From: Clostridiaceae bacterium
Lineage (GTDB): Bacteria; Bacillota; Clostridia; Oscillospirales; QAMX01
Assembly: GCA_018384365.1 (NCBI GenBank)
Contig: JAHAYX010000005.1
Location: 1-36,175, forward strand
Direction: 5' to 3'
Length of the DNA stretch: 36,175 nt
Shown: piece after piece, positions 8,141 to 15,707 of the stretch
Position numbering within the stretch: the first letter of the stretch is position 1
Layout: each line of letters begins with the position of its first letter
Translations under genes and position numbers: made by a program
The notes under the pieces: generated by a model
Database searches by the model: none
Told to the model about the DNA's origin: nothing
Seen by the model: only the letters and a program-made list of their open reading frames with translations

Positions 8141-8512
8141 TTATCTCCGTTCTGAATCACTCCGATTCTGATGAAAACCGGATACAAATAAAGCCACAGC
8201 AGTTCGATAGATGATTAGGAACGAATCACTACTGTCATCGAATATTGCCGTTCGCTTTATATTCATTCCAGGCATCTGTTGGGAGCGGTGACGTGCCTTC
8301 TGTCCCGGTTGTAATACTGTCATAGCAGCACTTCCATACGAGTAAACAACCGCTCCATTGTTGCCTTCCACAAGTGTCCACTCTTCGTCGACATGAAATG
8401 CATAGAGCATGCCATCAGATGTAACTGATATTTACAGCTTCACAAACATATGCATCTCTTCTGCAGCATCGTTAAAACGATAGGCGCACCGAAAAACTTT
8501 CCCCCGGCTAAT
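8141..8512 (-). pseudogene. Decayed coding remnant, family unknown
   Basis: Directly after gpsA the minus strand reads protein-like text in one frame (RCAYRFNDAAEEMHMFVKL), hits TAA, and continues in the same frame with ISVTSDGMLYAFHVDEEW and then VEGNNGAVVYSYGS. After that the more natural text switches frame (TTGTEGTSPLPTDAWNEY) and stops near 8235, while the original frame stays open to 8141. An in-frame stop plus an apparent frameshift suggest a dead gene fragment. An 89-codon frame (8141-8410) remains but has no ribosome binding site. I do not recognise the family, and this may be chance. Confidence 0.3.
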
Positions 8513-8513
8513 C

Positions 8514-9536
8514 TCAACCGCGGTCATCATTCGGGGCGGATTCCGGCAGCTCCGTTTTTTTATCCCTATTCATCAAGGTGGTAACGGCTTCTCTCGGATC
8601 CGCACCATGGTTCACCACCGCGTCCACAGCAGCTACTATCGGCATTTCAACCTGATAGCGCTGTGCAAGTTCTACCGCCGCGGGGATGGCATTAATGCCT
8701 TCCACCACCATGCCGACCCGCTTTACCGCTTCCGTTGGGCTGACACCTTTTCCGATCAGCATGCCGCACCGGTTATTCCGGCTGTGCGTGCTTGTTGCCG
8801 TTACAATCAGATCACCCATGCCGGCAAGACCATGAAACGTCTGTTCCCGGCATCCCATTGCCGCGCCAAGGCGGGAAATTTCCGCCATGCCGCGCGTGAT
8901 GATCGCAGCCTTTGCATTATCTCCGTATCCCAGACCGGAGGAAATGCCGGCGGCCAGAGCCATCACGTTTTTCATCGCACCGCACAGTTCAACGCCTGCA
9001 ACATCGGGGTTGGTGTAAACCCGCATACAGGTATTCATGAAAATTGTCTGCACCTGCTCTGCAATCCGGATATCCGCGCACGCGGAAACAATGGTGGTCG
9101 GCATATCCAGCGCAACTTCCTCCGCGTGCGTCGGGCCAGAAAGTGCCACCAGATGCACCTGCCTGGGTATCTCATCCTGGATTACCTGCGTCATGGTGAG
9201 CAGGGTCTCCGGTTCTATGCCCTTGGCCACATCCACTATGATCTGGCCCTCCGGAATATACGGCGCCGCCTTGCGTGCCGTCTCCCTGACGTAGACCGAG
9301 GGGACCGCAAACAGGAGAATCTGCTTTCCCGCACAGACTTCGTTCATCTTTTTCGTAAACCGCACCTCGTCCGGGATGATCATACCGGGGAGGTTAGGAT
9401 GTTTCCTTTCTGTTTCCAGCTGATCAATTTCCCTTTCAACCGCAGACCACACAACTATCTCGTGACCGCTTTTTGAAAGCATGCGGGCAAGGGAAATTCC
9501 CCAGGTACCCGCTCCCAGCACGCCGATTGAACTCAT
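8514..9536 (-). CDS. gpsA: Glycerol-3-phosphate dehydrogenase [NAD(P)+]
   Basis: Reduces dihydroxyacetone phosphate to sn-glycerol-3-phosphate for phospholipid synthesis; cytoplasmic, 340 residues, normal length. The N-terminal Rossmann motif is GVLGAGTWG (residues 5-13). VALSGPTHAEEVA, ELCGAMKNVMALAAGISSGLG (holding the catalytic lysine) and the C-terminal TFHGLAGMGDLIVT and RNNRCG motifs follow in order. I start at ATG 9536, which places the Rossmann motif at the usual position. An ATG at 9548 is in frame but abuts the AAAAGGA site, and the longest frame (to 9611) begins near the promoter's transcription start. It is monocistronic or followed only by a decayed remnant. Confidence 0.95.
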   Translation of the reverse strand: MSSIGVLGAGTWGISLARMLSKSGHEIVVWSAVEREIDQLETERKHPNLPGMIIPDEVRFTKKMNEVCAGKQILLFAVPSVYVRETARKAAPYIPEGQIIVDVAKGIEPETLLTMTQVIQDEIPRQVHLVALSGPTHAEEVALDMPTTIVSACADIRIAEQVQTIFMNTCMRVYTNPDVAGVELCGAMKNVMALAAGISSGLGYGDNAKAAIITRGMAEISRLGAAMGCREQTFHGLAGMGDLIVTATSTHSRNNRCGMLIGKGVSPTEAVKRVGMVVEGINAIPAAVELAQRYQVEMPIVAAVDAVVNHGADPREAVTTLMNRDKKTELPESAPNDDRG

Positions 9537-9620
9537 AGTTTTCTTCATTCCTTTTCTGTTTTCCCTGAAAACACGAATAGAGCCTCGATGTATCTCACAT
9601 CTTTGGCTCATTCGGACGAT

Positions 9621-9649
9621 TTCTATGTTTTTGGTGCTTCACTTGTCAA
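9621..9649 (-). promoter_or_regulatory. Sigma-A promoter of gpsA
   Basis: On the minus strand a perfect TTGACA (9644-9649), a 17-base spacer and ATAGAA (9621-9626). The predicted start near 9614 gives a leader of about 75 bases. Confidence 0.6.
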
Positions 9650-9745
9650 GCGTCACCACTCCATTTACCCAAGAACGGCAAGTTCCGCCGTGCTATAACG
9701 CCGGCAGCAAGCCGCGGGATGTTTCTATACGGGGAAGTCCTTAAC

Positions 9746-9780
9746 GGACGCCCCCGGCGCCGTTGCGCCGTGCTGCGTCC
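9746..9780. terminator. GC-rich stem-loop right after the dehydratase stop codon
   Basis: GGACGC (9746-9751) pairs with GCGTCC (9775-9780), and inside it CGGCGC pairs with GCGCCG around CGTT. It touches the stop codon at 9781-9783. The minus-strand tail is not T-rich, so termination is only inferred; it may instead protect the 3' end of the mRNA. Confidence 0.45.
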
Positions 9781-11742
9781 TTACACAGGATGATACGTTG
9801 TCACAACTTTCTGCACTCTTTCCTTCATATCCGGCTTGTTCTTATAGGCAGCCTCTAAAAGTTCATCCAGCTGCCGCAAAAACGCTTCAATGTCAAACGG
9901 TATCGGACAGCCGATATGAATCATCTCGTTTTTCGTCTTTTTCAGGCCCTCTTCTGCCATCAGCTTCTCTTCATAGAGCTTCTCGCCGCTTCGCAGGCCG
10001 GTATACTCAAGTTTGATATCCACATCCGGCGTATATCCGGACAACCTGATCAGATTGCGCGCAAGTGTGTCGATTTTCACAGGTTCTCCCATGTCGAGCA
10101 CGAAGATCTCGCCGCCTTTTGCGTAGGTCCCCGCGAGCAAAACCAGGCTGACCGCCTCCGGAATCGTCATGAAATACCGGATAATGTCCGGATGCGTGAC
10201 CGTCACAGGGCCGCCGGCTTCGATCTGTTTTTTAAACAGCGGCACAACGGAACCATTACTGCCCAGCACATTGCCGAAGCGAACCGCCACAAACTCCGTC
10301 TGCGTGGTTTTCAAAGCTTCCGTCACCCGGGTGTCGGTCAGCACTTCATCCATGCCGTGCGTAAAGAGCTGTGGGATTTCATAGGCTTTGCCTTCTTTGA
10401 TCTTATGGTCAAAGGCCTGGATGATCATTTCGCACAGGCACTTGGACGCGCCCATAATATTGGTGGGATTCACGGCCTTATCTGTACTGAGCAGCACAAA
10501 TCGCTTACAGTTGTGCGCCATGGCGGCATACGCGGTTTTATAGGTCCCGAGCGCGTTGTTCTTGATGGCTTCGCAGGGGCTGTCCTCCATCAGCGGTACG
10601 TGCTTATGCGCTGCCGCGTGATATACGATTTCCGGCCTGTACACTTCGAAAACGTCGAAAATCTTCCGGCTGTCCCGGATAGAACCAATGATCGTGTCCA
10701 GGCGTAAATCCGGATAATCTTTTTTCAGTTCCTGCTGGATGTCATAGGCATTATTTTCGTAGATGTCAAACAGGATCAGATGCTTTGGCCGGTGCGCGGC
10801 AATCTGTCTTGCCAGTTCCGAGCCGATGGAACCAACGCCGGTTACCAGTACAACCTTGCCCGTAATGTACGTAAACACCTCGCCCATATCCGGCTTGATC
10901 GGATCTCTTCCCAGCAAATCCTCGATCTGGACGGGCTTCATCTTATTCACCGTCACCTCTCCGGTGTAGAGCTGGTACATACCCGGCAGATTCATCAATT
11001 CGCAGGACGTTTCATTGCAGATGCGGAGGATATCGCGCTTGTCCTCCGGTTTAGCACTCGGGATAGCCACATAAATTTTCTCAATTCCAAACTTGGCCAC
11101 CGCTTCCAGGATACTTTCCCGGCCGCCGAACACCGGCACATTGTCGATATATCTGCCCCATTTATTTTGATTATCGTCAATAAAACAGCAGACTTTTTCG
11201 CTCGTTCCCCCGGAGTTTTTGATATCCCGGAAAATCATCTGCCCGGCGCTGCCGGCGCCGATCAGCATCACGCGCTTTGTATATCCGTTTTCCGCCTTTT
11301 TCTTTCCCCGCAGCAGCAGGATAAACCGGTAAGAAAACCGGACGCCCAGGGTCAGACAGAACTGGATGATGATGCCGAACACATAGTAGGAAATGGGCAT
11401 TCTTGTGACAAACGCTGTCATGCAGATGACATGGACCACGCCCGAAAACACCGTGGCCAGAATCATCCGCAAAAGCTCGGCATAGCTGGCAAAGCGCCAG
11501 ATGCTCTTGTAAAGCCGCATAAACCAGAACACCACGACGCAGAACCCGGCATAAATGAGGATGGAATCAGAATACGCCAGCAAATACCGGGCGTCTATCT
11601 TGCTGAGCTGGCAGTCAAAGCGTATCCACAGCGCAGCAAAATAGGATGCCGCCACCGCCAGGAAGTCATAAAACATCAACAGGATTGAGATCACTTCCCA
11701 ATGCTCTATTCTCTTTTTGTTGTTTTTTGCATTTTCGCCCAT
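9781..11742 (-). CDS. Membrane NDP-sugar 4,6-dehydratase (PglF/CapD/WbpM family)
   Basis: A 653-residue inner-membrane enzyme that likely converts a UDP-HexNAc (typically UDP-GlcNAc) to a 4-keto-6-deoxy sugar, the first step to bacillosamine/QuiNAc/FucNAc-type sugars. Four hydrophobic helices lie between residues 18 and 145. A CoA-binding-like Rossmann domain (IGAGSAGQMIF, about 161-171) and the SDR catalytic domain (298-600) follow, with STDKAVNPTNIMGASK (419-434), AVRFGNVLGSNGS and RYFMTIPEA. Oddities: the cofactor loop reads TGVGSIGSE rather than the usual TGAGGSIGSE, and about 30 extra residues (446-479) precede EFVAVRFGNV. Start ATG 11742 follows a GGAG site by ten bases; the frame stays open upstream through the leader and terminator. 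It lies downstream of the LCP gene, beyond a structured leader. Confidence 0.9.
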   Translation of the reverse strand: MGENAKNNKKRIEHWEVISILLMFYDFLAVAASYFAALWIRFDCQLSKIDARYLLAYSDSILIYAGFCVVVFWFMRLYKSIWRFASYAELLRMILATVFSGVVHVICMTAFVTRMPISYYVFGIIIQFCLTLGVRFSYRFILLLRGKKKAENGYTKRVMLIGAGSAGQMIFRDIKNSGGTSEKVCCFIDDNQNKWGRYIDNVPVFGGRESILEAVAKFGIEKIYVAIPSAKPEDKRDILRICNETSCELMNLPGMYQLYTGEVTVNKMKPVQIEDLLGRDPIKPDMGEVFTYITGKVVLVTGVGSIGSELARQIAAHRPKHLILFDIYENNAYDIQQELKKDYPDLRLDTIIGSIRDSRKIFDVFEVYRPEIVYHAAAHKHVPLMEDSPCEAIKNNALGTYKTAYAAMAHNCKRFVLLSTDKAVNPTNIMGASKCLCEMIIQAFDHKIKEGKAYEIPQLFTHGMDEVLTDTRVTEALKTTQTEFVAVRFGNVLGSNGSVVPLFKKQIEAGGPVTVTHPDIIRYFMTIPEAVSLVLLAGTYAKGGEIFVLDMGEPVKIDTLARNLIRLSGYTPDVDIKLEYTGLRSGEKLYEEKLMAEEGLKKTKNEMIHIGCPIPFDIEAFLRQLDELLEAAYKNKPDMKERVQKVVTTYHPV

Positions 11743-11874
11743 CTTACTCAATCTCCATCGTCTGCCTTGTACTGCTATTGTCAAAAGGAATCTTGCAGGC
11801 AAAGCTACCTTCACACAGTATTCGCTGAAACAGTTTTTTTGCCGGATTCTGACTGTTTTCGTCCAATTTCGCAC

Positions 11875-11912
11875 AAAAAACCTGCAAATGCTCTCATACA
11901 GGCATTTGCAGG
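11875..11912 (-). terminator. Intrinsic terminator/attenuator upstream of the dehydratase
   Basis: A perfect 11-bp stem, 11881-11891 with 11902-11912, is followed on the minus strand by TTTTTT (11875-11880). It stands about 130 bases before the dehydratase start on the same strand, so dehydratase expression needs either read-through or a promoter in the remaining 130 bases. A TTGACA occurs there near 11789-11794 but lacks a good -10 box. Confidence 0.8.
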
Positions 11913-11927
11913 ACAGGTCAAACGCTT

Positions 11928-12038
11928 TTATCCGATTTTGCAGTCTGTGGAAGGACAAATGGTGGATCTGAAATACTCTCGGGAGGCTCTGATCGCCTCT
12001 ATGGCAAACGTCTCCGCCATTCCGGGCAGCAAAATCAC
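11928..12038 (-). CDS. Possible 36-residue leader peptide
   Basis: A GTG at 12038 with GAGGG seven bases upstream opens a 36-codon frame that ends 15 bases before the terminator stem at 11912. It reads VILLPGMAETFAIEAIRAS and ends in STDCKIG. Its position before a terminator fits a leader peptide, but there is no run of one codon that would indicate a regulatory amino acid. The opposite strand is also open here, so coding is uncertain. Confidence 0.22.
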   Translation of the reverse strand: MILLPGMAETFAIEAIRASREYFRSTICPSTDCKIG

Positions 12039-12126
12039 ATAAAAACCCTCGACTCAGGATCATGACAAGCCATTGAGAAGGAAAACGATATTCGCAATTG
12101 TGCCGCGAACTGAAAACGGTACGGAA

Positions 12127-12154
12127 TAAATATCCGGTGCATCGTTTTTGTAAA
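12127..12154 (-). promoter_or_regulatory. Weak candidate promoter for the dehydratase leader
   Basis: On the minus strand TTTACA (12149-12154), a 16-base spacer and TATTTA (12127-12132). It would start a transcript near 12120 that meets the terminator at 11912 before reaching the dehydratase. Confidence 0.3.
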
Positions 12155-12218
12155 AGAGATTCCGGCCCGCCGCCGGTAACCGGGCCAAATTTCAACAGGA
12201 AACATGAAAAACCTGCAT

Positions 12219-12285
12219 GCCGTGGGGCGGCCTCCGTTTCCGTGAGGCCTGTCCCCGGCGGAAAACCGGCGACGCGCCGGTTTTC
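12219..12285 (-). terminator. Two adjacent hairpins after the LCP gene
   Basis: The first stem (12261-12271 with 12275-12285, 11 bp, GAAAACCGGCG type, 3-base loop) ends in TTTTC and lies 60 bases past the LCP stop. The second (12219-12259) nests GGCCTC/GAGGCC inside GCCGGGG/CCCC..GGC and is followed on the minus strand by ATGCAGGTTTTT. Together they would end the kinase-sortase-LCP operon. Confidence 0.65.
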
Positions 12286-12344
12286 ATTTCATCACAAAGC
12301 GGTTTACACATGGCAGAGGCACAAAGCGTGAGACGCGCCGCACC

Positions 12345-13355
12345 TTACTCCGCCACTTCATAGAACACATCGACAACCAGTTTCTGCAGCGCCTGTTCGT
12401 CCACGTAAAATTCCATGAATTCTTCGGCCCGGACCGCTTCTCCCGGCAGCGTCAGATATTCCGAAATGCCCCATTCGCTGAGTTCCTCCGACAGGGCGGA
12501 GAGTTTCTCCACTGTACAGTCGGAAACGAGATACTCACTGGCCGCCAGCAGCGCTTCCAGCAAAAACTCCTCGTCGCCCTCGGCACGGGCCGTCAACTGT
12601 TCGCTCAGCGCGCGGAGATACTGCCTTTGGCGTTCCATACGGCGCAGGTTGGAGCTGTCATCCAACCCGTTTCTGGCACGCACATAGGTCAGCGCCTGCT
12701 GACCCATGAGTTTCACGGATGTTCCCTGCACCAGCGTGGCATCTATCTGGGAAAAGTCGTCCAGCACGGTCACGGTTACGCCGCCCGCCAGATCGTTCAG
12801 CAGGGCCACGCCGTCCATCGTCACGGAAATATAGTGGTCGATCGGCACGCCGTACAACAGGTTCGAAACGGCTTCCGCCACGTTTTTACAGCTGTCCGTT
12901 CCGCCGCTGCCGTAGGTATGCGCCAGTGCAAGCTGCTCTTCCACATACCCGGCCGATTCACCCTGCGCGCCGATGACGCGAACCTGCGTCATTGTGTCAC
13001 GGTTCAAATGGATAGCCGTGCAGGTTTCGGCGCTCCGGTCCAGCACCAGCAACAGCAAAAAGTCGGATTGCTGGTTGTTGTTATAGCTTCCATGGGCTGT
13101 TTCTTCGAACTTGTCCAGTCCTAAAAGCAGCACCGTTTCCAAATGATCTTTCGGGGCGACCCAGCTGCCGCCAAACAGCACCAGATCCTTCTCCGGGGCA
13201 TCCTGCATCTCTGCTGTGTCATCCGGAAGATTTTCTTCCGCGACGGGCTGATTCTCCCATCGGTTCATCAGAAAAAGTCCCGCTGCAAAAATCAGCAGTA
13301 CGGCAAGCACGATGGCGAATACCCTAAGTGTGCGGAGATTCACCCGCAGTTTCAT
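12345..13355 (-). CDS. LytR-CpsA-Psr (LCP) family phosphotransferase
   Basis: Extracytoplasmic, membrane-anchored enzyme of the family that transfers lipid-linked glycopolymers (teichoic acid, capsule) to peptidoglycan. The start MKLRVNLRTLR is followed by one transmembrane helix (about 9-30), a short acidic linker, and the LCP domain from about residue 70. Family residues are visible: QQSDFLLLL, HLNRDTMTQV (the Arg-Asp pair) and YVRARNGLDDSSNLRR followed by MERQRQYL. The length of 336 residues is normal. ATG 13355 is one base after the stop of the surface-protein gene (TGAGATG), so it is probably translated by coupling, which is notable because that upstream gene carries an early TAG. It is the last gene of the operon. 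Confidence 0.9.
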   Translation of the reverse strand: MKLRVNLRTLRVFAIVLAVLLIFAAGLFLMNRWENQPVAEENLPDDTAEMQDAPEKDLVLFGGSWVAPKDHLETVLLLGLDKFEETAHGSYNNNQQSDFLLLLVLDRSAETCTAIHLNRDTMTQVRVIGAQGESAGYVEEQLALAHTYGSGGTDSCKNVAEAVSNLLYGVPIDHYISVTMDGVALLNDLAGGVTVTVLDDFSQIDATLVQGTSVKLMGQQALTYVRARNGLDDSSNLRRMERQRQYLRALSEQLTARAEGDEEFLLEALLAASEYLVSDCTVEKLSALSEELSEWGISEYLTLPGEAVRAEEFMEFYVDEQALQKLVVDVFYEVAE

Positions 13356-13356
13356 C

Positions 13357-14118
13357 TCAGTCTGCCGCGTGCTTTCTGCGCAGCGCAATCAGCACAACTG
13401 CCGCCAGGAAAACCAGGCTGGCCGCCATTGCGCCGTAAGAGGTGGTTTCACCGGTCTGCGGAGAAGTGGGGGCATTGGGATCGATCTCCACCACGGCGCC
13501 GCCATCCACAACAAAGACAATCGGAGACAGGCTGTCAAAGGTCACGTCCACGCTGCCGTCCGCATTGCGCACGACGCGGCTGTCGTCAATGGCTTCCCAT
13601 TCGGAGCCGGAGTAATTGTGCAGAACCAGCAGCAGCGCATCGGGCTGGAGCTTCAGTTCAAAACGGATCGTGATGGTATTGCCGTCCTCGGCAAGATAAT
13701 CCTGATATACGCCATAGATGGACACGTCAAAGACGTCGCGCACCACCAGGTCGGAGACATTGATGCTGCTGTCATACTGCTACAGGATGGTTTCCAGTCC
13801 GGGCACCAGTTCGTCCAGCGTTTCCGCATTCTTGATCTGGTCATATGCATTTTTCAGTGCATTGCCAATCGACTCTTCCGCCATATCTGCCCAGGAATAC
13901 GGGGTAATCACCAGATCGCCGTCCGGAACGCCGGAAACTTCGTTTCCGTCCTCGTCGTAAATAATGGCCGCAGCCTGCCGACCATCCGCAGTTTCCTGCG
14001 CTGACACAGCGGGGGCCTCCTTGCTTTCTGCGCTGGGGGTGAGTTCTGCTGCAAAGCAGGACATCGTAAGCGCAGCCATCAACACCAATGCCAGAAGGAT
14101 AGATGCGAGCTTTTTCAT
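13357..14118 (-). pseudogene. Sortase-anchored surface protein interrupted by an in-frame TAG
   Basis: Reading through one stop, this is a 253-codon surface protein. It has a signal peptide (MKKLASILLALVLMAA, cleavage near CFAAE), an unfamiliar acidic extracellular region, a sorting signal SPQTGE at about codon 219, a hydrophobic helix and a RRKHAAD tail. Codon 113 (13780-13782) is TAG. The same frame continues QYDSSINVSDLVV without any other change, so one CAG-to-TAG change explains it. The truncated product (112 residues) would lose the wall anchor. AAGGAAG precedes ATG 14118 by about nine bases. It lies between the sortase (15 bases upstream) and the LCP gene, and the (S/P)PxTG-type motif fits a class B sortase. 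No known domain was recognised. Confidence 0.8.
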
Positions 14119-14133
14119 ATGAAATACTTCCTT

Positions 14134-14985
14134 TCAATTTGTTTCCGTCTCTATTTCAGGAATCGCCCGGGTTAATTTGGCGAGCACCAGAAAACGCTTT
14201 TGGGCATTGCCTCGCAGGCAGGTGGAGAGGATCAGCAGGGGATCTTCCGAACTGACCGTAACGGAGGTGTCCAGAACCGCGCCGATCTCCCGTACAGACC
14301 AGATGGTCTCGAGAAAGGCGTTATACATCCGTCTGCTGCCAAAATCATAGTGATACAGGATGTGGCGGTTATCATAGGGAACCGCGGCAAACACCTGATA
14401 GTGCAGTTCCCGCTCCGGCAGGAACACGATCACCTCACTGCACGCAGTCATCTGCTCCGGATCCGAATAAATAGACTGCAGCTGGCCAAACATCGTGCCG
14501 GAGTCCCTGCGGTGACCGTAAACCACCGTGGCAGGATCCGTAAACGCCGTGCCGTTATAGGTATGCTCCGTAAAAATGGCGCCTTCGCGCGACCAGTTGC
14601 CGTCGCTGTCGTGATCGAGATAATAGGCGTCGTCCTCCGAACTTTGCAGTAGTGGGTAGCTGATCTCCGTTCCGGGGATTTGAAGCCATCCGTAGATATC
14701 CGGATTCCCCGCCTGCAGCGCCGTGAAGTCAATCGGGCTGACGTAGGGTTCCTCCGGCTCCGGCGGTACATCGGAGTCCGGCGGCATTTCGGGGGCCATT
14801 GTCTCCGGTGGTTCCGTATCCTGCGGGGAGGAATCTTCCGTTTCGGGTTCGGGCTGCGAAGGCTCGATTTGCTCCAGAATATCCCGTGTTTGTTCTTCCG
14901 GATCCGGTTTTTCGCCGCGTTCCGGCGTCAGCAGCAGAAACAGCAGCACAAAAGCCAGCAGCAGGATTCCGGCCAGAACCGTCAA
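14134..14985 (-). CDS. Class B-type sortase
   Basis: A membrane-anchored transpeptidase that should attach the SPQTG protein encoded next to it to the cell wall or a pilin. Counting from TTG 14985: hydrophobic anchor 1-19, a Pro/Glu-rich stalk 21-80, then the sortase domain with WLQIPGTEISYPLLQ (100-114), REGAIFTE, catalytic His158 in YGHRRDSG, Cys256 in LSTCL and Arg264. The start is a problem. No ATG or GTG exists in frame. A GGGGGA site sits six bases before an ACG (14995-14997) that would give TKKKLTVLAG, the normal look of a sortase start, while TTG 14985 is 18 bases from that site. Either TTG is used or the original ATG has mutated to ACG. It follows the phosphatase gene by 11-23 bases. 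Confidence 0.85.
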   Translation of the reverse strand: MTVLAGILLLAFVLLFLLLTPERGEKPDPEEQTRDILEQIEPSQPEPETEDSSPQDTEPPETMAPEMPPDSDVPPEPEEPYVSPIDFTALQAGNPDIYGWLQIPGTEISYPLLQSSEDDAYYLDHDSDGNWSREGAIFTEHTYNGTAFTDPATVVYGHRRDSGTMFGQLQSIYSDPEQMTACSEVIVFLPERELHYQVFAAVPYDNRHILYHYDFGSRRMYNAFLETIWSVREIGAVLDTSVTVSSEDPLLILSTCLRGNAQKRFLVLAKLTRAIPEIETETN

Positions 14986-15008
14986 CTTCTTTTTCGTGCC
15001 TGTTCCCC

Positions 15009-15707
15009 CTATCTTGCAAACTCTGCGGCAGGCTCCGCTTCCGTTTCCAGCTGTTTCAGGAAGTCGGCACCCAGTGCCTTTTCAATCACAGCCGCCGCCT
15101 CCCCCATTCTGGGGGGCCTTGCCGTCATATTATGGCAGTCCGAACCAAGGAAACGCACGGCGCCGCCGTGCAGCATCCGCAGGGCACGGCGTTTGGTTCT
15201 CCAGTTCAAAAATACCTCTGCATTGCACTGCATCTGCACGCCTTCTGCATGCAGCGCAGCCCAGACACTCTTTTTCTGATATGGAAAATAGCGTTCCACA
15301 TGAGCCAGGATAACCGAGGTGTCATTCCGGCTCTGCAGCGTTAAGATATCGTGGAGCATTCGCTCCGTCCAAGGGAAAAACGGCATTTCCAGCAGCAGAT
15401 ACCCGGTGTTTTCCAGCTTTAAAAGATCCAGGTCCTGCGCTCCGGTAATTCCGTCGAAATAATACACCTCGGCGCCCAGGAGAAGCTGCGGCAATTCCGG
15501 CTCCATGGCCTGCCGCAAAGCGGCGGCGGCTTCTCCGCGCCGCTGCAGAAAAGACTGTGGGCTATCCTTCATGCCATAGAAGTGCGGCGTCGCGGCGACG
15601 GAAACAATCCCCTGTTCTTTCAGTGCCCGCAGCATTTGCAGGCTTTCTTCCACGCTACGGCTGCCGTCATCCATGCACGGCAGAATATGAGAATGAATGT
15701 CAATCAC
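15009..15707 (-). CDS. PHP-type protein-tyrosine phosphatase (CpsB/YwqE family)
   Basis: Manganese-dependent phosphatase that removes phosphate from the Tyr tail of the neighbouring BY-kinase and so resets capsule-assembly cycling; cytoplasmic, about 232 residues. The start is GTG 15707, giving VIDIHSHILPCMDDGS, the classic N-terminus of the family (metal-binding DIHSH). ATPHFYG, the ILAHVERY motif and SDCHNM follow, supplying the other PHP metal ligands. The longer frame to 15797 would run 90 bases back into the kinase's Tyr tail and is not needed. With this start the gene overlaps the kinase by eight bases (GTGATTGA), implying coupling. Confidence 0.92.
   Translation of the reverse strand: MIDIHSHILPCMDDGSRSVEESLQMLRALKEQGIVSVAATPHFYGMKDSPQSFLQRRGEAAAALRQAMEPELPQLLLGAEVYYFDGITGAQDLDLLKLENTGYLLLEMPFFPWTERMLHDILTLQSRNDTSVILAHVERYFPYQKKSVWAALHAEGVQMQCNAEVFLNWRTKRRALRMLHGGAVRFLGSDCHNMTARPPRMGEAAAVIEKALGADFLKQLETEAEPAAEFAR

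Larger units (their letters stand above)
7823..8513. other. Long spacer between glmS and gpsA
   Basis: This stretch holds the glmS leader (about 85 bases) and its promoter (7915-7943), a minus-strand terminator (8070-8099) that fits the end of the gpsA transcript, and a decayed coding remnant (8141-8512). I see no RNA gene and no intact coding sequence. Confidence 0.6.
11743..12344. other. Structured leader region between the LCP gene and the dehydratase
   Basis: About 600 bases holding, in minus-strand order: two stacked hairpins after the LCP gene (12219-12285), a possible promoter (12127-12154), a possible 36-codon leader frame (11928-12038), a strong intrinsic terminator (11875-11912) and then about 130 bases to the dehydratase start. 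The spacing resembles an attenuated leader. Confidence 0.45.

Noticed and set aside
11743..12195. Longer dehydratase start at 12195
   Set aside because: The extra 151 codons run through the intrinsic terminator at 11875-11912 and match nothing in the family; ATG 11742 has a ribosome binding site.
13357..14118. Genome-wide reassignment of TAG to glutamine
   Set aside because: At least the phosphatase (15009-15011) and flavoprotein (26290-26292) genes end with TAG at the expected place, so the code is standard.
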